DNA from: Rhytidiadelphus loreus
Lineage: Eukaryota > Streptophyta > Bryopsida > Hypnales > Hylocomiaceae
Direction: 5' to 3'
Length of the DNA stretch: 64,000 bases
Assembly: GCA_947034895.1 (NCBI GenBank)
Contig: OX344763.1
Coordinates: 8,558,501 to 8,622,500 of the forward strand
Shown here: piece by piece, positions 13,262 to 24,560 of the stretch
How positions within the stretch are numbered: position 1 is the stretch's first letter
Layout of the letters: the number at the start of each line of letters is the position of its first letter
The notes under the pieces: generated by a model
Seen by the model: the letters and a program-made list of their open reading frames with translations, nothing else
The model's database searches: none
Told to the model about the DNA's origin: nothing
Position numbers and translations under genes: made by a program

Positions 13262-13363
13262 ATGAGTGCATTGGGCTTGCAGAGCAGGACAGTACAGAAC
13301 CCGGCACAGAATGAACCTCTTGTGCTTTCTCCTGTTTGTGTTGCTTCGCTCAGTTGCCGGTGA
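13262..13363 (+). CDS. Overlapping upstream ORF (33 aa) of the kinase gene
   Basis: An ATG 49 bp before the main start opens a frame of 33 codons (MSALGLQSR at the start, SLSC near the end) that stops at the TGA at 13361-13363, inside the main coding region and in another frame. The inverted copy at 186-97 keeps the same upstream ATG, frame and stop. A 12-bp indel between the copies leaves the frame unchanged. An overlapping uORF of this type would be expected to lower translation of the kinase. The conservation may simply reflect a recent duplication. Confidence 0.4.
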   Translation: MSALGLQSRTVQNPAQNEPLVLSPVCVASLSCR

Positions 13364-15617
13364 CGACACACGACTCGCCTTCCATTCCTTTCCCTCTGGA
13401 GATGATAACATCATAGCTCTCGGAGATGCTGCATACAATGGCGCCAATCGATCCTACATCATCAACAGGCGCGCCACGCAGTCGCGAGGGTCTTGTGGAG
13501 CGTTGTTCTACGGGGAGAAGGTGCGCATTCAGGATGTCGCAACTGGGAGAGTTGCTTCGTTTAGCACCTCATTCTCATTCACCTTCGAAACTCTCGGGTT
13601 ACCTCAGGATAACAGCAGTTCTCCCAGAGACAAGGACGCCAACGGAATAGCATTCAGTCTGTTCAGGAGCTCGAGCATGATGCTTACTCACCTGCAAGCC
13701 CTCATGTCCGAAATAGGAAGCGCTGGGGTATGCAAGTGTCCTCTCCATCCAGGTGATCCCGACCATAGATACACACCTTCAGGCATCCTTATCCTGTTTG
13801 GCATGGGGAGGTACAACCCTGATTCCAAAGACACCTGCAACAGCTACATCAGGGTCTCAAAAAACCATGACTACGAGTATGACATCGGAGCATACACGCA
13901 CAACCTTTGTGGCAACGACACCTACTGCTCGTATTTCTCCGACGGGAAAATCTTCACTGCTTGGATTGATTTCAATAGCTCAGCTCGGACACTCGAAGTG
14001 CGGCTTGCGAATGGATCCAACCCCAGCGTGAAGAAGCCCCTGCTCCCTCTGCTGCGCATTCCCAACTACAAATTGCCCGAAATGCTTGGCGACGAAGTGA
14101 TCCCCACATTTTGGGGAAGCTCCGATGTCCAACGCGTCGAAGGGCATGAGCTCTTGTCCTGGGAGTTCTTCAGTAGTGAGATTCCAAACGTCCCTTCCTC
14201 CCGAACCCCAAATCATTTTTGGAACTTCAGAATGTGGGCTGGCATCAACACAGGAGTTGTGGGAATAATTGTGGCAGCCGCCGTCGTGATTCTCTGGTCC
14301 ATCTCTCGACTTGCAAGCCCATCCAGATGTTACCGGTATACACCACTGGGTCATAGCGCGGGGCCATATGTGTTCTCGTATGCAGAGCTCCGGATGGCCA
14401 CTGACAACTTTGATGAAAGAAATCTGATCGGTATCGGCGGATCGGGGTCTGTCTACAAAGGGTCCTTTGAAGCTCCCAGTGGTACCCATTTTGTTGCCGT
14501 GAAACAGATCAATTTCTTGCAGCCCAAGCAGGCGGAGTCCCTCTTTCATGCGGAAGTGACCAGTCTCGGCCAAGTTCGGCATCGCAATGTGGTGCAGTTG
14601 CATGGCTGGTGTGAAGAGAAAGGTCGCCTGCTCTTGGTTTACGACTTCATGCCCAATGGAGGCCTCAATGAATGGCTTCACACACCTGGTATCCATGGCC
14701 TCCAACATCAAGAGATTGTCCTCTCTTTGGAAAGGAGGCACTCCATTCTTCAAGGTGTGAGTGCGGCTCTTGAATACTTGCACGAGGATTGCTTGAGTTG
14801 TGTTTTGCATCGAGACATCAAGTCTAGCAATGTGTTGTTGGATGTGGATTTCAATGCACATTTGGGAGACTTTGGACTTGCACGCTTGATGGATCACCAC
14901 AAGTTGGACAAAACCACCTTGGCAGCAGGGACTCTTGGCTACATGGCTCCAGAGATGCCATATACAGGCAAAGCAACCAAGGAATCAGATGTTTATAGTT
15001 TTGGGATTTTGGTGCTTGAAGTTGTGTGTGGAAGGCGTCCCTTGGATATGCAAGCAACGGAACCGGAGGATCTTGTGTTGTTGCACACCGTTTGGCGAGC
15101 TCATGAAGGTGGATCTCTTCTCAATGTGGTAGATCCAAAATTGCTTCAAACTCTTAAATTTTTAAGTTCCACACCTCATCAAGAAGATGAGGTCAATGAT
15201 GCAATAGGACCTCCTTCCTCACCTTTAGACTCTAATCTAGGTAGTGACAACAATGTGCTAGGCAACTCAATAGTCGTGGATGTAGATGTTGAAGTCCATA
15301 CAACTATGGTTGTAGATCTCCTTCGTTTGGGCCTCTTGTGTTGCCTTCCCAATCCGAAAGCCCGGCCATCCATGGGACAAGTGAATGGAATATTGCAACA
15401 AATAAGAGACATGGAGAATGCATCTACTATCGCCAATATATCAATGCCTTTTCTACCAACCACAAAACCTTGGGGACTCTACCATTCATTAGAATTCTCA
15501 CAAACTTTTCCTAGTTTGAGTTCAAGTAGTCCTCCTATCTCAGAAGGTCATACCAAGCTGGTTGTAGATAGTTCTTCATTTGAGCAAGCCCTTGGTAATC
15601 TTCATAAAGATGTTTAA
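13311..15617 (+). CDS. L-type lectin receptor-like kinase
   Basis: Predicted plasma-membrane receptor kinase of 768 aa in a single exon, normal length for the family. The ATG at 13311 is chosen because it directly starts a signal peptide (MNLLCFLLFVLLRSVAG). Residues about 18-291 form a legume-lectin domain ending in HELLSWEF; one membrane span lies at about 309-331; then a Ser/Thr kinase with glycine loop GIGGSGSVYKG (about 374), VAVK lysine 398, Glu 415, HRD 500-502, DFG 520-522 and APE 546-548, so all catalytic residues are present and it is an RD kinase. Oddities: the lectin sugar-binding motif reads ANGIAF rather than .DG.AF; the usual metal-binding VEFDT...NHVG loop is not recognisable and is replaced by a Cys-containing segment; and a Ser/Asp-rich insert (about 617-665) lies late in the kinase. 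Family is certain; ligand unknown. Confidence 0.95.
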   Translation: MNLLCFLLFVLLRSVAGDDTRLAFHSFPSGDDNIIALGDAAYNGANRSYIINRRATQSRGSCGALFYGEKVRIQDVATGRVASFSTSFSFTFETLGLPQDNSSSPRDKDANGIAFSLFRSSSMMLTHLQALMSEIGSAGVCKCPLHPGDPDHRYTPSGILILFGMGRYNPDSKDTCNSYIRVSKNHDYEYDIGAYTHNLCGNDTYCSYFSDGKIFTAWIDFNSSARTLEVRLANGSNPSVKKPLLPLLRIPNYKLPEMLGDEVIPTFWGSSDVQRVEGHELLSWEFFSSEIPNVPSSRTPNHFWNFRMWAGINTGVVGIIVAAAVVILWSISRLASPSRCYRYTPLGHSAGPYVFSYAELRMATDNFDERNLIGIGGSGSVYKGSFEAPSGTHFVAVKQINFLQPKQAESLFHAEVTSLGQVRHRNVVQLHGWCEEKGRLLLVYDFMPNGGLNEWLHTPGIHGLQHQEIVLSLERRHSILQGVSAALEYLHEDCLSCVLHRDIKSSNVLLDVDFNAHLGDFGLARLMDHHKLDKTTLAAGTLGYMAPEMPYTGKATKESDVYSFGILVLEVVCGRRPLDMQATEPEDLVLLHTVWRAHEGGSLLNVVDPKLLQTLKFLSSTPHQEDEVNDAIGPPSSPLDSNLGSDNNVLGNSIVVDVDVEVHTTMVVDLLRLGLLCCLPNPKARPSMGQVNGILQQIRDMENASTIANISMPFLPTTKPWGLYHSLEFSQTFPSLSSSSPPISEGHTKLVVDSSSFEQALGNLHKDV

Positions 15618-16976
15618 ATTTGTTTAGATATTTTGGGATTGGCACTCTTGAGGTTGTTTATTCATTAGGTTCCAGATTACCGTATGTAAGGTTTGATATA
15701 AAGAAAAATGCAATTCCATCAAGTGTATTTGCATAATTTAATCTTGATAGTGGCTTGAAAGAGGATTTCAATTAAAATTAGCATATTCATTCTTGTATGC
15801 CTAAAAGTTAAAGTGCCAATATGTAATATAGTCTGATTTTGACAACTAATAGGTTTGGACATTATTAGAAAATTGTTTTTATCTTCTACTATTGAAAGTG
15901 AGTCAAGGAGCATACATTTGTTAGTGTGAAGATCTTCTTATACTTGAGAACATTTAAATTTGATTAGGAATATAGATGAAGTACAAGTTTCTTAGAAATA
16001 CAACATTAGAAATACAAGTTTCTTAAGTGATATCGTTCAGGCTCATTGTGGAACACTAACAAGCATAAGATTATTATGTTGATCTCTTGAATACTTTGCG
16101 CAACAAATTCCAATGCGATTCCCAACCCTAAAGCTTCTCACTAAAGTATTTGATGTTTAGAGTCATCATTTTTTACCAAATAATTCATTAAAGAAGTCAA
16201 CAAATGCAATGTGGAAAAATTATGCTTGAAATTAAAAAGATTATTTTCCCTGTTTTATTGAAGAAATAAATAAATAATTCCATGATATTCAGGATCTTGT
16301 TTTTTGAATATGTTTTGCTAACCTTAACCACTGGATATGGTAATAGAACATCCAAATTATAATTGCAATGCTTATAGTACATTCAATAATTAATTGAGCA
16401 TTTCCATGATTACTTTCATGATGGTGATGTAAAATCATTGCTTGTGAAGGTGAACCATTTGAGAATCAATTCTATAAAGGCAAAACATTTGAGAATCAAC
16501 AGACAATAAGATTAGAGAAGGGCTTGCTATTAAAAAGATGTACAAACTCTTCTCTAACTCAAATTCATTAACTATTTTTTGTCTAGATGAAATTATGAAT
16601 TTTCCATTGTTTGAAGTAGATGAGACTTTCACACCGTAATTTAAATTGGAAAATGGAATGTTGCACTATTGATGAAATGTCTTTTTGTGAATGAAATGTT
16701 TTTATTTTTATTTTTATTTTTTTTGCTTGACTTTTCTCAAAAATTAGAACTTACAATTTCAAAGTTTCAAAATCTTTCAAAATCTTCTGAAAATGTAAAT
16801 TGTGAAAATTTAATAGAAAACAAGATTTAGATATTGATGAAGTATTTTTGGGTGTGGAATATTTCATACCATTAGGGTTGACAGGGCGTCCGAACGTCTC
16901 GCGGTTGCACCCCTCCGGACGTCTTGTGACATTTGAAAAATTCTTGTTTTACTAGGGGGATAAATATAGTAACTAC
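15618..16976. other. 3' flank of the kinase gene and AT-rich intergenic DNA
   Basis: No supported gene. The first few hundred bases should contain the 3' untranslated region; no single polyadenylation signal stands out. A short GC-rich patch (about 16880-16930) lies just before the CACTA element and is not recognised. Confidence 0.5.
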
Positions 16977-17200
16977 CACTACAAGGGAAATTTTGTCCTA
17001 ATTGACAAAAATATGACAAAATTCTGTCAAATGCACTGTCAATTAGGACCTGTTGATTTAGACAGTCCATTGACAGAATCCTGTCAATTTTTTGTCAATT
17101 ACAACAAGAATTTGACAAATTTCGTAGTGTGGCCCTGACAAAATCTTGTCAATCACTATCTTCATTTGCCACCTTGCGACAATGCTTTTTCTTTGTCAAC
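16977..17200. repeat. Left terminal and subterminal repeats of the CACTA element
   Basis: After CACTACAAGGGAAATTTTGT there are at least ten TTGACA, CTGTCA or TTGTCA words in both orientations within about 200 bp. Such arrays bind TNPA-type proteins in En/Spm. A TAGTG at 17125-17129 creates a possible internal short end, but no matching target duplication surrounds it. Confidence 0.7.
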
Positions 17201-17971
17201 AAGCATGCCAATACTTTGGCACATGAAGCAATCTGTACTATTGGTATGCCGTGACCCATACATATGTGACAATTAGACATGCAAGAGCACCCACAAAAAA
17301 GAGACTCATGATTACACTTCTGCATACTGGAACTGCAATTCTCTTGAAAACTTTGACAAACGAAGTTTTCTATATATTTTTCTTACAATACATACAAGTT
17401 CTTGTCTACTGCAGGTGCATTTTAGTAACAGTCTAATATCCTTGTTGCTTGTCTAGCATTTATTCCTCCCTATTTCTTTTCTGCACAATGTGAGATGCAT
17501 AATCACAGTACGTGCAAAGACACTACTACTGCCTCCCCATTTCTGGACAACCATTGCTACTTCATCCTTCATTATTTGAACTATTTGCAACTATAGATGA
17601 TGACATCCTCTTTGGATTGGGATAGAACTTGCAAATAGCATGCTCTATTTCTCAGCTATACTTCCAAATGTCATTCGAAGTACATCTGCAAACACCAACA
17701 ATTCATGAGTTCTGCTTACATCTTCTGTATTGACTCCTAGTTTCATAACTTGTGAATCATCCATGCTGCCTGGCTGTATAGCAAGACCTTCCCTTCATAT
17801 TGCACAAATGTATACAAAAAGTTAGGAACAATATCATTATCATTGGTTAATAACTAGCCGGCAATATACTTCTATGGAAAAACTGATCTCCTCTACAATA
17901 TGTGGACCACACACATTTGAACAATGAATACAACATTGCATGTAAGGATACCTACCACCATCAGTATGTCC

Positions 17972-20579
17972 TCAATTTTGTTTCTGTCTTTTCTTTGTAC
18001 GCCTTGAATAAGAAGCGGATTCACCTTCATCATTGAGCGCACCATTTCCTTCATCCTGAGCAGACAAACATAAGAATAGTGCAAACATTTCGAAGCTACA
18101 TTTAAAATTCTTGAAGCAAAATCCTGCAAGCACTATTGTATTCCCATGCACTCATACATGCTATGTCATTTCAAGTTAATGTCAATGACAAATGAGCCAT
18201 ATGAAAACTCACTTGCATTTGCTGTGATGTCATTTGCCTCACTATGTTCTCATTCTTGCCACAGTTATCTGCATTACGCACCTCTTCTGTTGGTGCATTA
18301 CTCTTGTCCATCGGTAAAGCACTGTCACGTCCTTCTAGTGCTTCGAGGCGTTGCATCATTCTTAGTACTAGCGGATGTTGTGCAATTTCATCCGCTGTCA
18401 TTGCTAATACCTGTTCTCGAACATCTTTGTTTCCACTTCTTCCCTCAGAATGCACTGGCAAAGAATCTTCATGACTTGCTGCGTCCATGTGGTCGTAGAC
18501 CTCATCCTCTTCCACTGCCTTCATAGCATTCTTGGTGAAATTAACACTTGCCCCACTAATGCGTGGAACCTCCACACGTAAATCTACAGCAACTTCACTT
18601 CCATGCATTACGTCATTATCAGTTTTCTTTCTTTTGGAACAACCTCCATAGCCTTTATCTCGAGACATTTCTCGCTGAATTTCCTCAGGGTCTAGCGATC
18701 TACGAAGTGCCCTCTTCAATCTCTGTCTGACACCAACCTCGCCAGAAGGGCCAGTTCTCCCAAAATTAATTCTGCTGGCGTTTGCTCTTCTGCAACTTTC
18801 GGACTTCTTCATTTGAATTGGACTTTGTAGTTGTTTTCTAAGTAGTCGCCATGAACGATCAGAGACACCTTCTGGCTTCGGTTCATTATTCCGTATTTTC
18901 CTCCACAAGTCAGCTCTCCTCAATGTCACCCCACGAGCTATCACCTCCTTTATATATTCAAAGTGTAGTGGTACACTATACTCCCCAGTATGTTGAATCC
19001 AGTCAGCTATTTCTGCCACTGCCCCTTCCGGATGGTGGTTAATATTGCCAACAGCAGGATCTAGTTTTTGAGAAAGTAGCATTAATTCCTTCCTCCAATA
19101 CCCCACTCCCACTCTGTGAGGTTTCCTTGTGTACTTGTCTACTAGTAAAAAATTCCGTGGCCTTCCTTCCTTCTTCCGCCTATCAGCTTCTCTTTCACGC
19201 AAGGCCAGTTCTTGCCGCCTTTCTCTTCTTCCTCTAGATTCGTCTTGTAATGTCAACGCACGCTCATCCGCTACGTCATTTGCATCTGCAAGGGTTTTGT
19301 CATACAGTTTATTCGATAGTAGACTCTCTTCTTCGTTGTCTTCATAGACATTGTCGACTATGTGATGACCTTCAAAAACATAAGCCTCCTGCTCTTGCTC
19401 TTCCTCTAGCTCAGTATTGTTGTTCCAGTCGCCATCTAAGTCGTCTTCGTCATGGTCTGATGTCTGCTCATAACATGAAACTCTAAGATTGTCAAAACTT
19501 CAGCTGCCATCATAGAAGGCCATCAATAAATTTGCGACTACACTACATGTGCTGTAGAAAGCTTCTTCTCCTACGTAGCAACGCACAACAGAAGAAACTA
19601 CAATAAGACCGATGACTAGAACTGTGTAGTACACATGCATACAAATGTCATTTGATCAACTACAATTCCTAAACTCACATTGCAATGGACTTTTTCTTTC
19701 GTAGGCGACTGAGATCTCCTTCGTTGGTTCACAGCTTGACAATTTCTGCTTGTAGAATATACTGGTTTCCTCCTCTCATCCCCTGGAACCTGTCCATCTA
19801 CAGAATGTTCTCTTAAATTGCGACCAACCATTTCACTCTGAACCCGTGTGGAAGACGAAGTTCGAAGTCCCATATTGGAAGACAGATTTGGACCTTCATG
19901 CAACTTTGCAGTGCTACCTGATAGAGTTGGAAGAGGACACTTCCTGGCACTAGAAAGGAGAGCCCTTGAATGGAAACTAGATGGATTGCTAGATGTTGCT
20001 TTGTCCACAAATGATTTTGCCTTCCTCGTCACATCTGACATTACATCAACTGCAAATGTTAATGCAATTTTGACGGTCTCACTACTTGACTACATTCTGC
20101 AAAAAACTTTTCACTAAGCCAAACCTGTGCTAAAAAATGCAGTCTTATATATGAAAGTAAGCAAGACCTAGTACCATTAATCTACCTCTAACAATTCCAA
20201 GAAATAAAGTCTTCGTCTTGAACCTCTCTCACTTCAATAGGCATGTTGGTGTCATTCAAATCTTACCTTCATTTCTTTCGGCTAATAATTCACCGTTGTT
20301 GCGTCCTCTAGAGTTACAACTGCTAGACTGCCGTCGTTGTCTTCCAGAAACGCCTGTGGGACTCCTAGAACTTGTAACTGGTGCATGCCCCTCCATTTCA
20401 GGTGACATAGGACCGGATGGCACATCCACTGATTTCAAAGAAGTCGTTGTTAATTTCTTTGTGCCTTTCCCTACTGAAGTTCTTCCAGTTGTCTTTCCTC
20501 ATTGTCCCTCATGATTTCTCTGCTCCTTCCACGGTACGAATGCCTCCATCGATTTGCTAGACATTGGGGGATTCCGCAT
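17972..20579 (-). pseudogene. TNPA-like CACTA protein (plant transposase of the Ptta/En/Spm type)
   Basis: The second CACTA protein, which in En/Spm binds subterminal repeats. Four exons can be joined in phase: 20579 to about 20268, 20049-19679, 19463-18213 and 18055-17972, each with GT/AG borders, ending at a TGA. The third exon has an acidic start, an Arg/Lys/Glu-rich helix (ERRQELALREREADRRKKEG), then RNFLLVDKYTRK, the core RSWRLLRKQLQSP and the KSESCRRANASRINFGRTG stretch typical of the Transposase_24 (Ptta/En/Spm) family. The C-terminus is acidic, then basic. An in-frame TGA at 20499-20501 (CAA TGA GGA, probably from CGA) breaks the first exon. The start ATG is tentative. It lies on the opposite strand to TNP2, unlike the classic maize layout. 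Confidence 0.7.
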
Positions 20580-23500
20580 ATTCTGCTACAATTAACATCA
20601 ACTACACATGTCAGTCAGAGGTGAATTGAATTCAATATTCAGTTCAAATATTTCTTACTACACGCTGGGATGTCTACACTATCAACAACCACAAGTACTT
20701 CTTTGAACAATCCAAAATAGTAATGACTTGTAGAACTCTGTAGTGACGTTGCACAAGTACCTTTGTTGTTTTCCTGGACTTCAATTCGCCCTGCACCTAA
20801 CACATGGCCCCAGTTCATGTGAGTGGCATGTTTCAGTTTTACTCACACTTGCTGACTTTAGCATTTGAACCCTCGGCACATGAGTAATTCAAACATCACT
20901 AAATCTCAATAAGCATAATTGTATTTCATCTGCAGACTTTTGTACTGTAACTACTGGAGACACGAAAACAACTATACAAATGCTTATTTCAACACGTAGT
21001 AATATTCCATGTACGACATATTTCATGTCTAAAACCACGTAAATATGTTTAGTACATAAGGAGGGTATGTCCACAAACTTCAAATGGCTTCCCGCATGAG
21101 CTCGTAACATTCTCATGTTCTTCATCCTATTTGCATGTCTAGTAAACTAGTTTTACATGCCCCTCTATAACACTTAATCTTCCAAGCTCTGATTTTTTGA
21201 GACTACGCAAAATACAAGGAGTACATCTGTAAATGTGATTGCCATACCAATTCTCATTTCTAGAAAAATAAAAGAACAACCTATAGAACTCATCCACTTC
21301 AACAATCCTTCTGCACATAGAAAATGGTTTGTCATTTGAAAATACAAGCACAATATGTTGTCTTACACATAAGAAATACCAAATGGCAGGCAATCACTGA
21401 AAAATTCATTAATCTGCTTACCACAACTACAGTGTAGCTTCCTTGCAACTCCAACCTTCAATGCGCACTGTCTCTGTCGAGCTGTACACGTTCCTCACAT
21501 AAGCAGGCTATGGGAAAGGCCAGTAAGCTTTCAATTTCCTGCGAGATTTCCAAGTCAATATCACTCATGCAATGGTAGATGCCTTAGAACGTACATTCTT
21601 TTATTTCAGCAGGAATTACATTATGTAACATTTCCAAATGTACATACATAATATGATGTACACATACAATCAAACCAAAAAAATACTACCTTGTCCACTT
21701 TTCAAAATTCTACCATTGCGTCATTCAAAGAAGTCGTCATTCCTCAAAAGCACTTACACACTCCTCACATACTCATATACATGCAATGACATTTGTAGAT
21801 ACTTGGAAGATAAAGGAGTCGATTTCAAGACATACGTCGGCAGCAACGACCTTACAAGAATTCCAAGGACGTGTAATTATATTGCACTAACGACTTGCTT
21901 GTTTCACACATCCATGTATATGAAATACAGCATGACGATACTCTATGTGTTTAGGTACTTTGTTATCACCAGGAAGCATTACTACGAAGCCACAATATCA
22001 TTTCATTCTCTTAACCCCTGTGCGTTACAGCGTACGTTTCTCGGACGTTCAAAATCGAAATTTCTTTTCTGTGAAGTTCAGAAGCTAATTTCAATTGCAC
22101 TCTGTACATGAGCCTCAAACAACAGTTTGCGGATGCGAATCACCCCAATTTGCGCCTCGGATGAGCCCCATCTTCGCATATTTGCACTGTGCGGCGTGCA
22201 GTGTACGTGGTTTAGGTGCAGTACTGTCCAAGGACACAGACAAGCCTTGCCTCAAATCCTGCACCTTCAGGACATCCTTGAAGTCGGGCTCTGAAGAATT
22301 ATGAAGAATTTTTTTACCCAATGATTTTTAATTGCAATGTGTACATCATTCTGTAAGCTTGTACGCATATGATTCGTGGTCTGCCCTGTGGGAATTCCGA
22401 AACCTTGGACATCCAATGAAGACCCGGAACCGCAGAATACCATGTTCATCAAACCTTATGATCTCGAAATCCGCACGGTGGTTTCTCTTGGAAATTTCAG
22501 ATTCGCACACATTAGGAAGTTGGCTTCAAATTGAAACGGTGAAAACTTCTACAACCAAGTAGAATTCAAATTATTCCATCTGCTCTAGAAAGTGCAAAGA
22601 AGCTCTTCACTGTCGTTGTTTGCTCTAAGACGCACAGGGGTTAATGAAACGAAGACTCTTCCTGGCTTTCCAAAACAAAATTCCCGTACTCATTTTCACT
22701 ATGAATTCCCTACGTATCATTCTTCATGGACGTAAAGAACCCTAACCCTCATCGAGACTTTAGTAAGCGGTATGGCACGTCGTGCTCAGGAACATGAGCA
22801 TCAACGCAAACAATTCTACAGCAGGCACCTCAAAGAAGCCTCCCATGCACATATACATCGTGCATGTTTTCATAAAAAAACACTAGTCTATTCAATCTTC
22901 ACAAGGACAGTATGAGTAACAGGAAGACAAACCTGTTTGTTTTTCTTGATGGACAACCTACCTCCTAATGAAACGCTGCCGTTCTCTTCAGTCTAGGTTG
23001 TCGTGACTCCGACTGCCTTCAGTAGTACATCAAAAACTCCTCCGACTTCAACCTCTCTTCTCACGTGGACATCAGTACGTCACGCTATCAACTTCGCCTT
23101 CATCGCTATAACTCACTTGTTACTCTTCATTTCACTACTTCTCGAGGTATTTGTCAAAGGAAAGATCTGATCGTTTGCTTTGTGCCTCTCTTCTTTCTGT
23201 GTTTTCTCGTCCTCCTCCGCAAGGTCGGCATAGATTAAGTGCAGGTTTCAATGTTAACCAATGCGATTTCAACGTCCTCCAGAAACTCTGCTCGTTGAGA
23301 CACATATGTATACTACACTAAACCACAATCTAATGGAATTAGGTAGTGCTGGACAAAGTGGTGAGCACTCCGCAATATGCGGATAAACAAAGCCGAAAAT
23401 AATAAAGGCACGTATCCCTAGAATTCTGACAACCATGCTATGACGTGTTAACTTTTTCATCCATTTCCTACTTGAAGTTCCATTTAGTAAACCACATTGT

Positions 23501-24560
23501 AGTGCACATTTGCGATTTTCCTTGTCATCTTCTACAGCTTTGCTCTCTTAATTTAGGTTGTCATGCGTAATAGAGGTGAGTAACATGCTGCGTTAACTGT
23601 TGGTGCAAGAACGAAGGCAGCGGAATCTGACACATGGGAGACTTTTTGTGATGCATTCCTTCCGTGAAAATTTCTACAATTAATGTGTGCGATACATTAG
23701 CACAATGAAGCAGCAACAACATGCCATAGAATATGGAATACAAAGGTTAGTACGTATCTTATAGCAACTTCTACACGCCCATCCCTTTCTGAATTATTTC
23801 CTCATTTCCAAGTTCCAACAGTAGTCATGTACCTCCTCAGCTCATCCTTTGGAACTCTCATGTATTCCATGTCTAATGCAACGTAAACACCGCAAGCAAA
23901 AGCCAAGGACTTACTCAACAATTGTGACGTGGTGGTGCAGCAGCAGTTTCATGTTTGCGAAGAAAATCCTCTTCTCTGTGCACTATTAGGGCGTAGGGAC
24001 ATTTCGTCTGAAGTCCTCATCTGGGAACCTCAGAATCTGCTACAATTGAACAACAACTATTCGGGTGAGGGCATTGCAGCAAACTTGTTTCTTTTAACTT
24101 CATCTAGAAGCTACCACTTGCTCTTTGATTAGACACAAAACAACCACGCATTCATTGTGTAGTCATCATTTCAAAAATCCATCCTGTGTAACTTGTAATA
24201 GATGTGATGGGAACACTAAATTTGACATCATGAGCATTGGAAGGGGATGGGTGAAGAAGCTGTTTTCCATTAATTTGAAGGGATAGTCTACTGTTCTTTA
24301 TTGTTAGGGTAAAAAAAAATTTGATCATAGTCTACCATTGTAGCAGTGCATTTTTCCATGCTTCATGCCACATTTCTAGAAATACAAGCTTCTAGTGGTC
24401 AACCTATTTCGGTAAAACAATCCTCTGGAACTCGTTTTATTTTTTTTTTGATATAAAATACCACTTCTTCACTTTTGAACAATTTAAATGCTGATAGATG
24501 CCATGACATTCACCGTCTGTTTGTTGTTGTTGTTCAATTCAATTTCTTTGTCTTACGATA
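20580..24560. other. Internal CACTA sequence between the divergent genes
   Basis: No coding region recognised. It should contain the 5' regions of both CACTA genes. A TTAA-flanked 626-bp insertion lies at 22015-22640. A CCCTAACCCT word occurs near 22740. Open frames (for example 157 codons at 21638-22111) match nothing I know. Confidence 0.45.
22015..22640. mobile_element. TTAA-flanked short element with CCCCTGTGCGT inverted ends (piggyBac-like MITE)
   Basis: The left end CCCCTGTGCGT (22015-22025) and right end ACGCACAGGGG (22630-22640) are perfect 11-bp inverted repeats. Each is immediately flanked on the outside by TTAA (22011-22014, 22641-22644). TTAA target sites with ends starting CCC are the hallmark of piggyBac elements. 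The interior has no transposase-like ORF, so it would be non-autonomous. Only 11 bp of inverted repeat is present, so chance is not excluded. Confidence 0.5.

Noticed and set aside
13980..14900. A 306-codon open frame on the minus strand
   Set aside because: It lies opposite the kinase domain of the receptor kinase and has no domain of its own.
16977..17129. A possible 153-bp CACTA MITE ending at the TAGTG at 17125-17129
   Set aside because: The flanking triplets TAC and TGG do not match, and subterminal repeats continue beyond it, so it is better taken as the left end of the large element.
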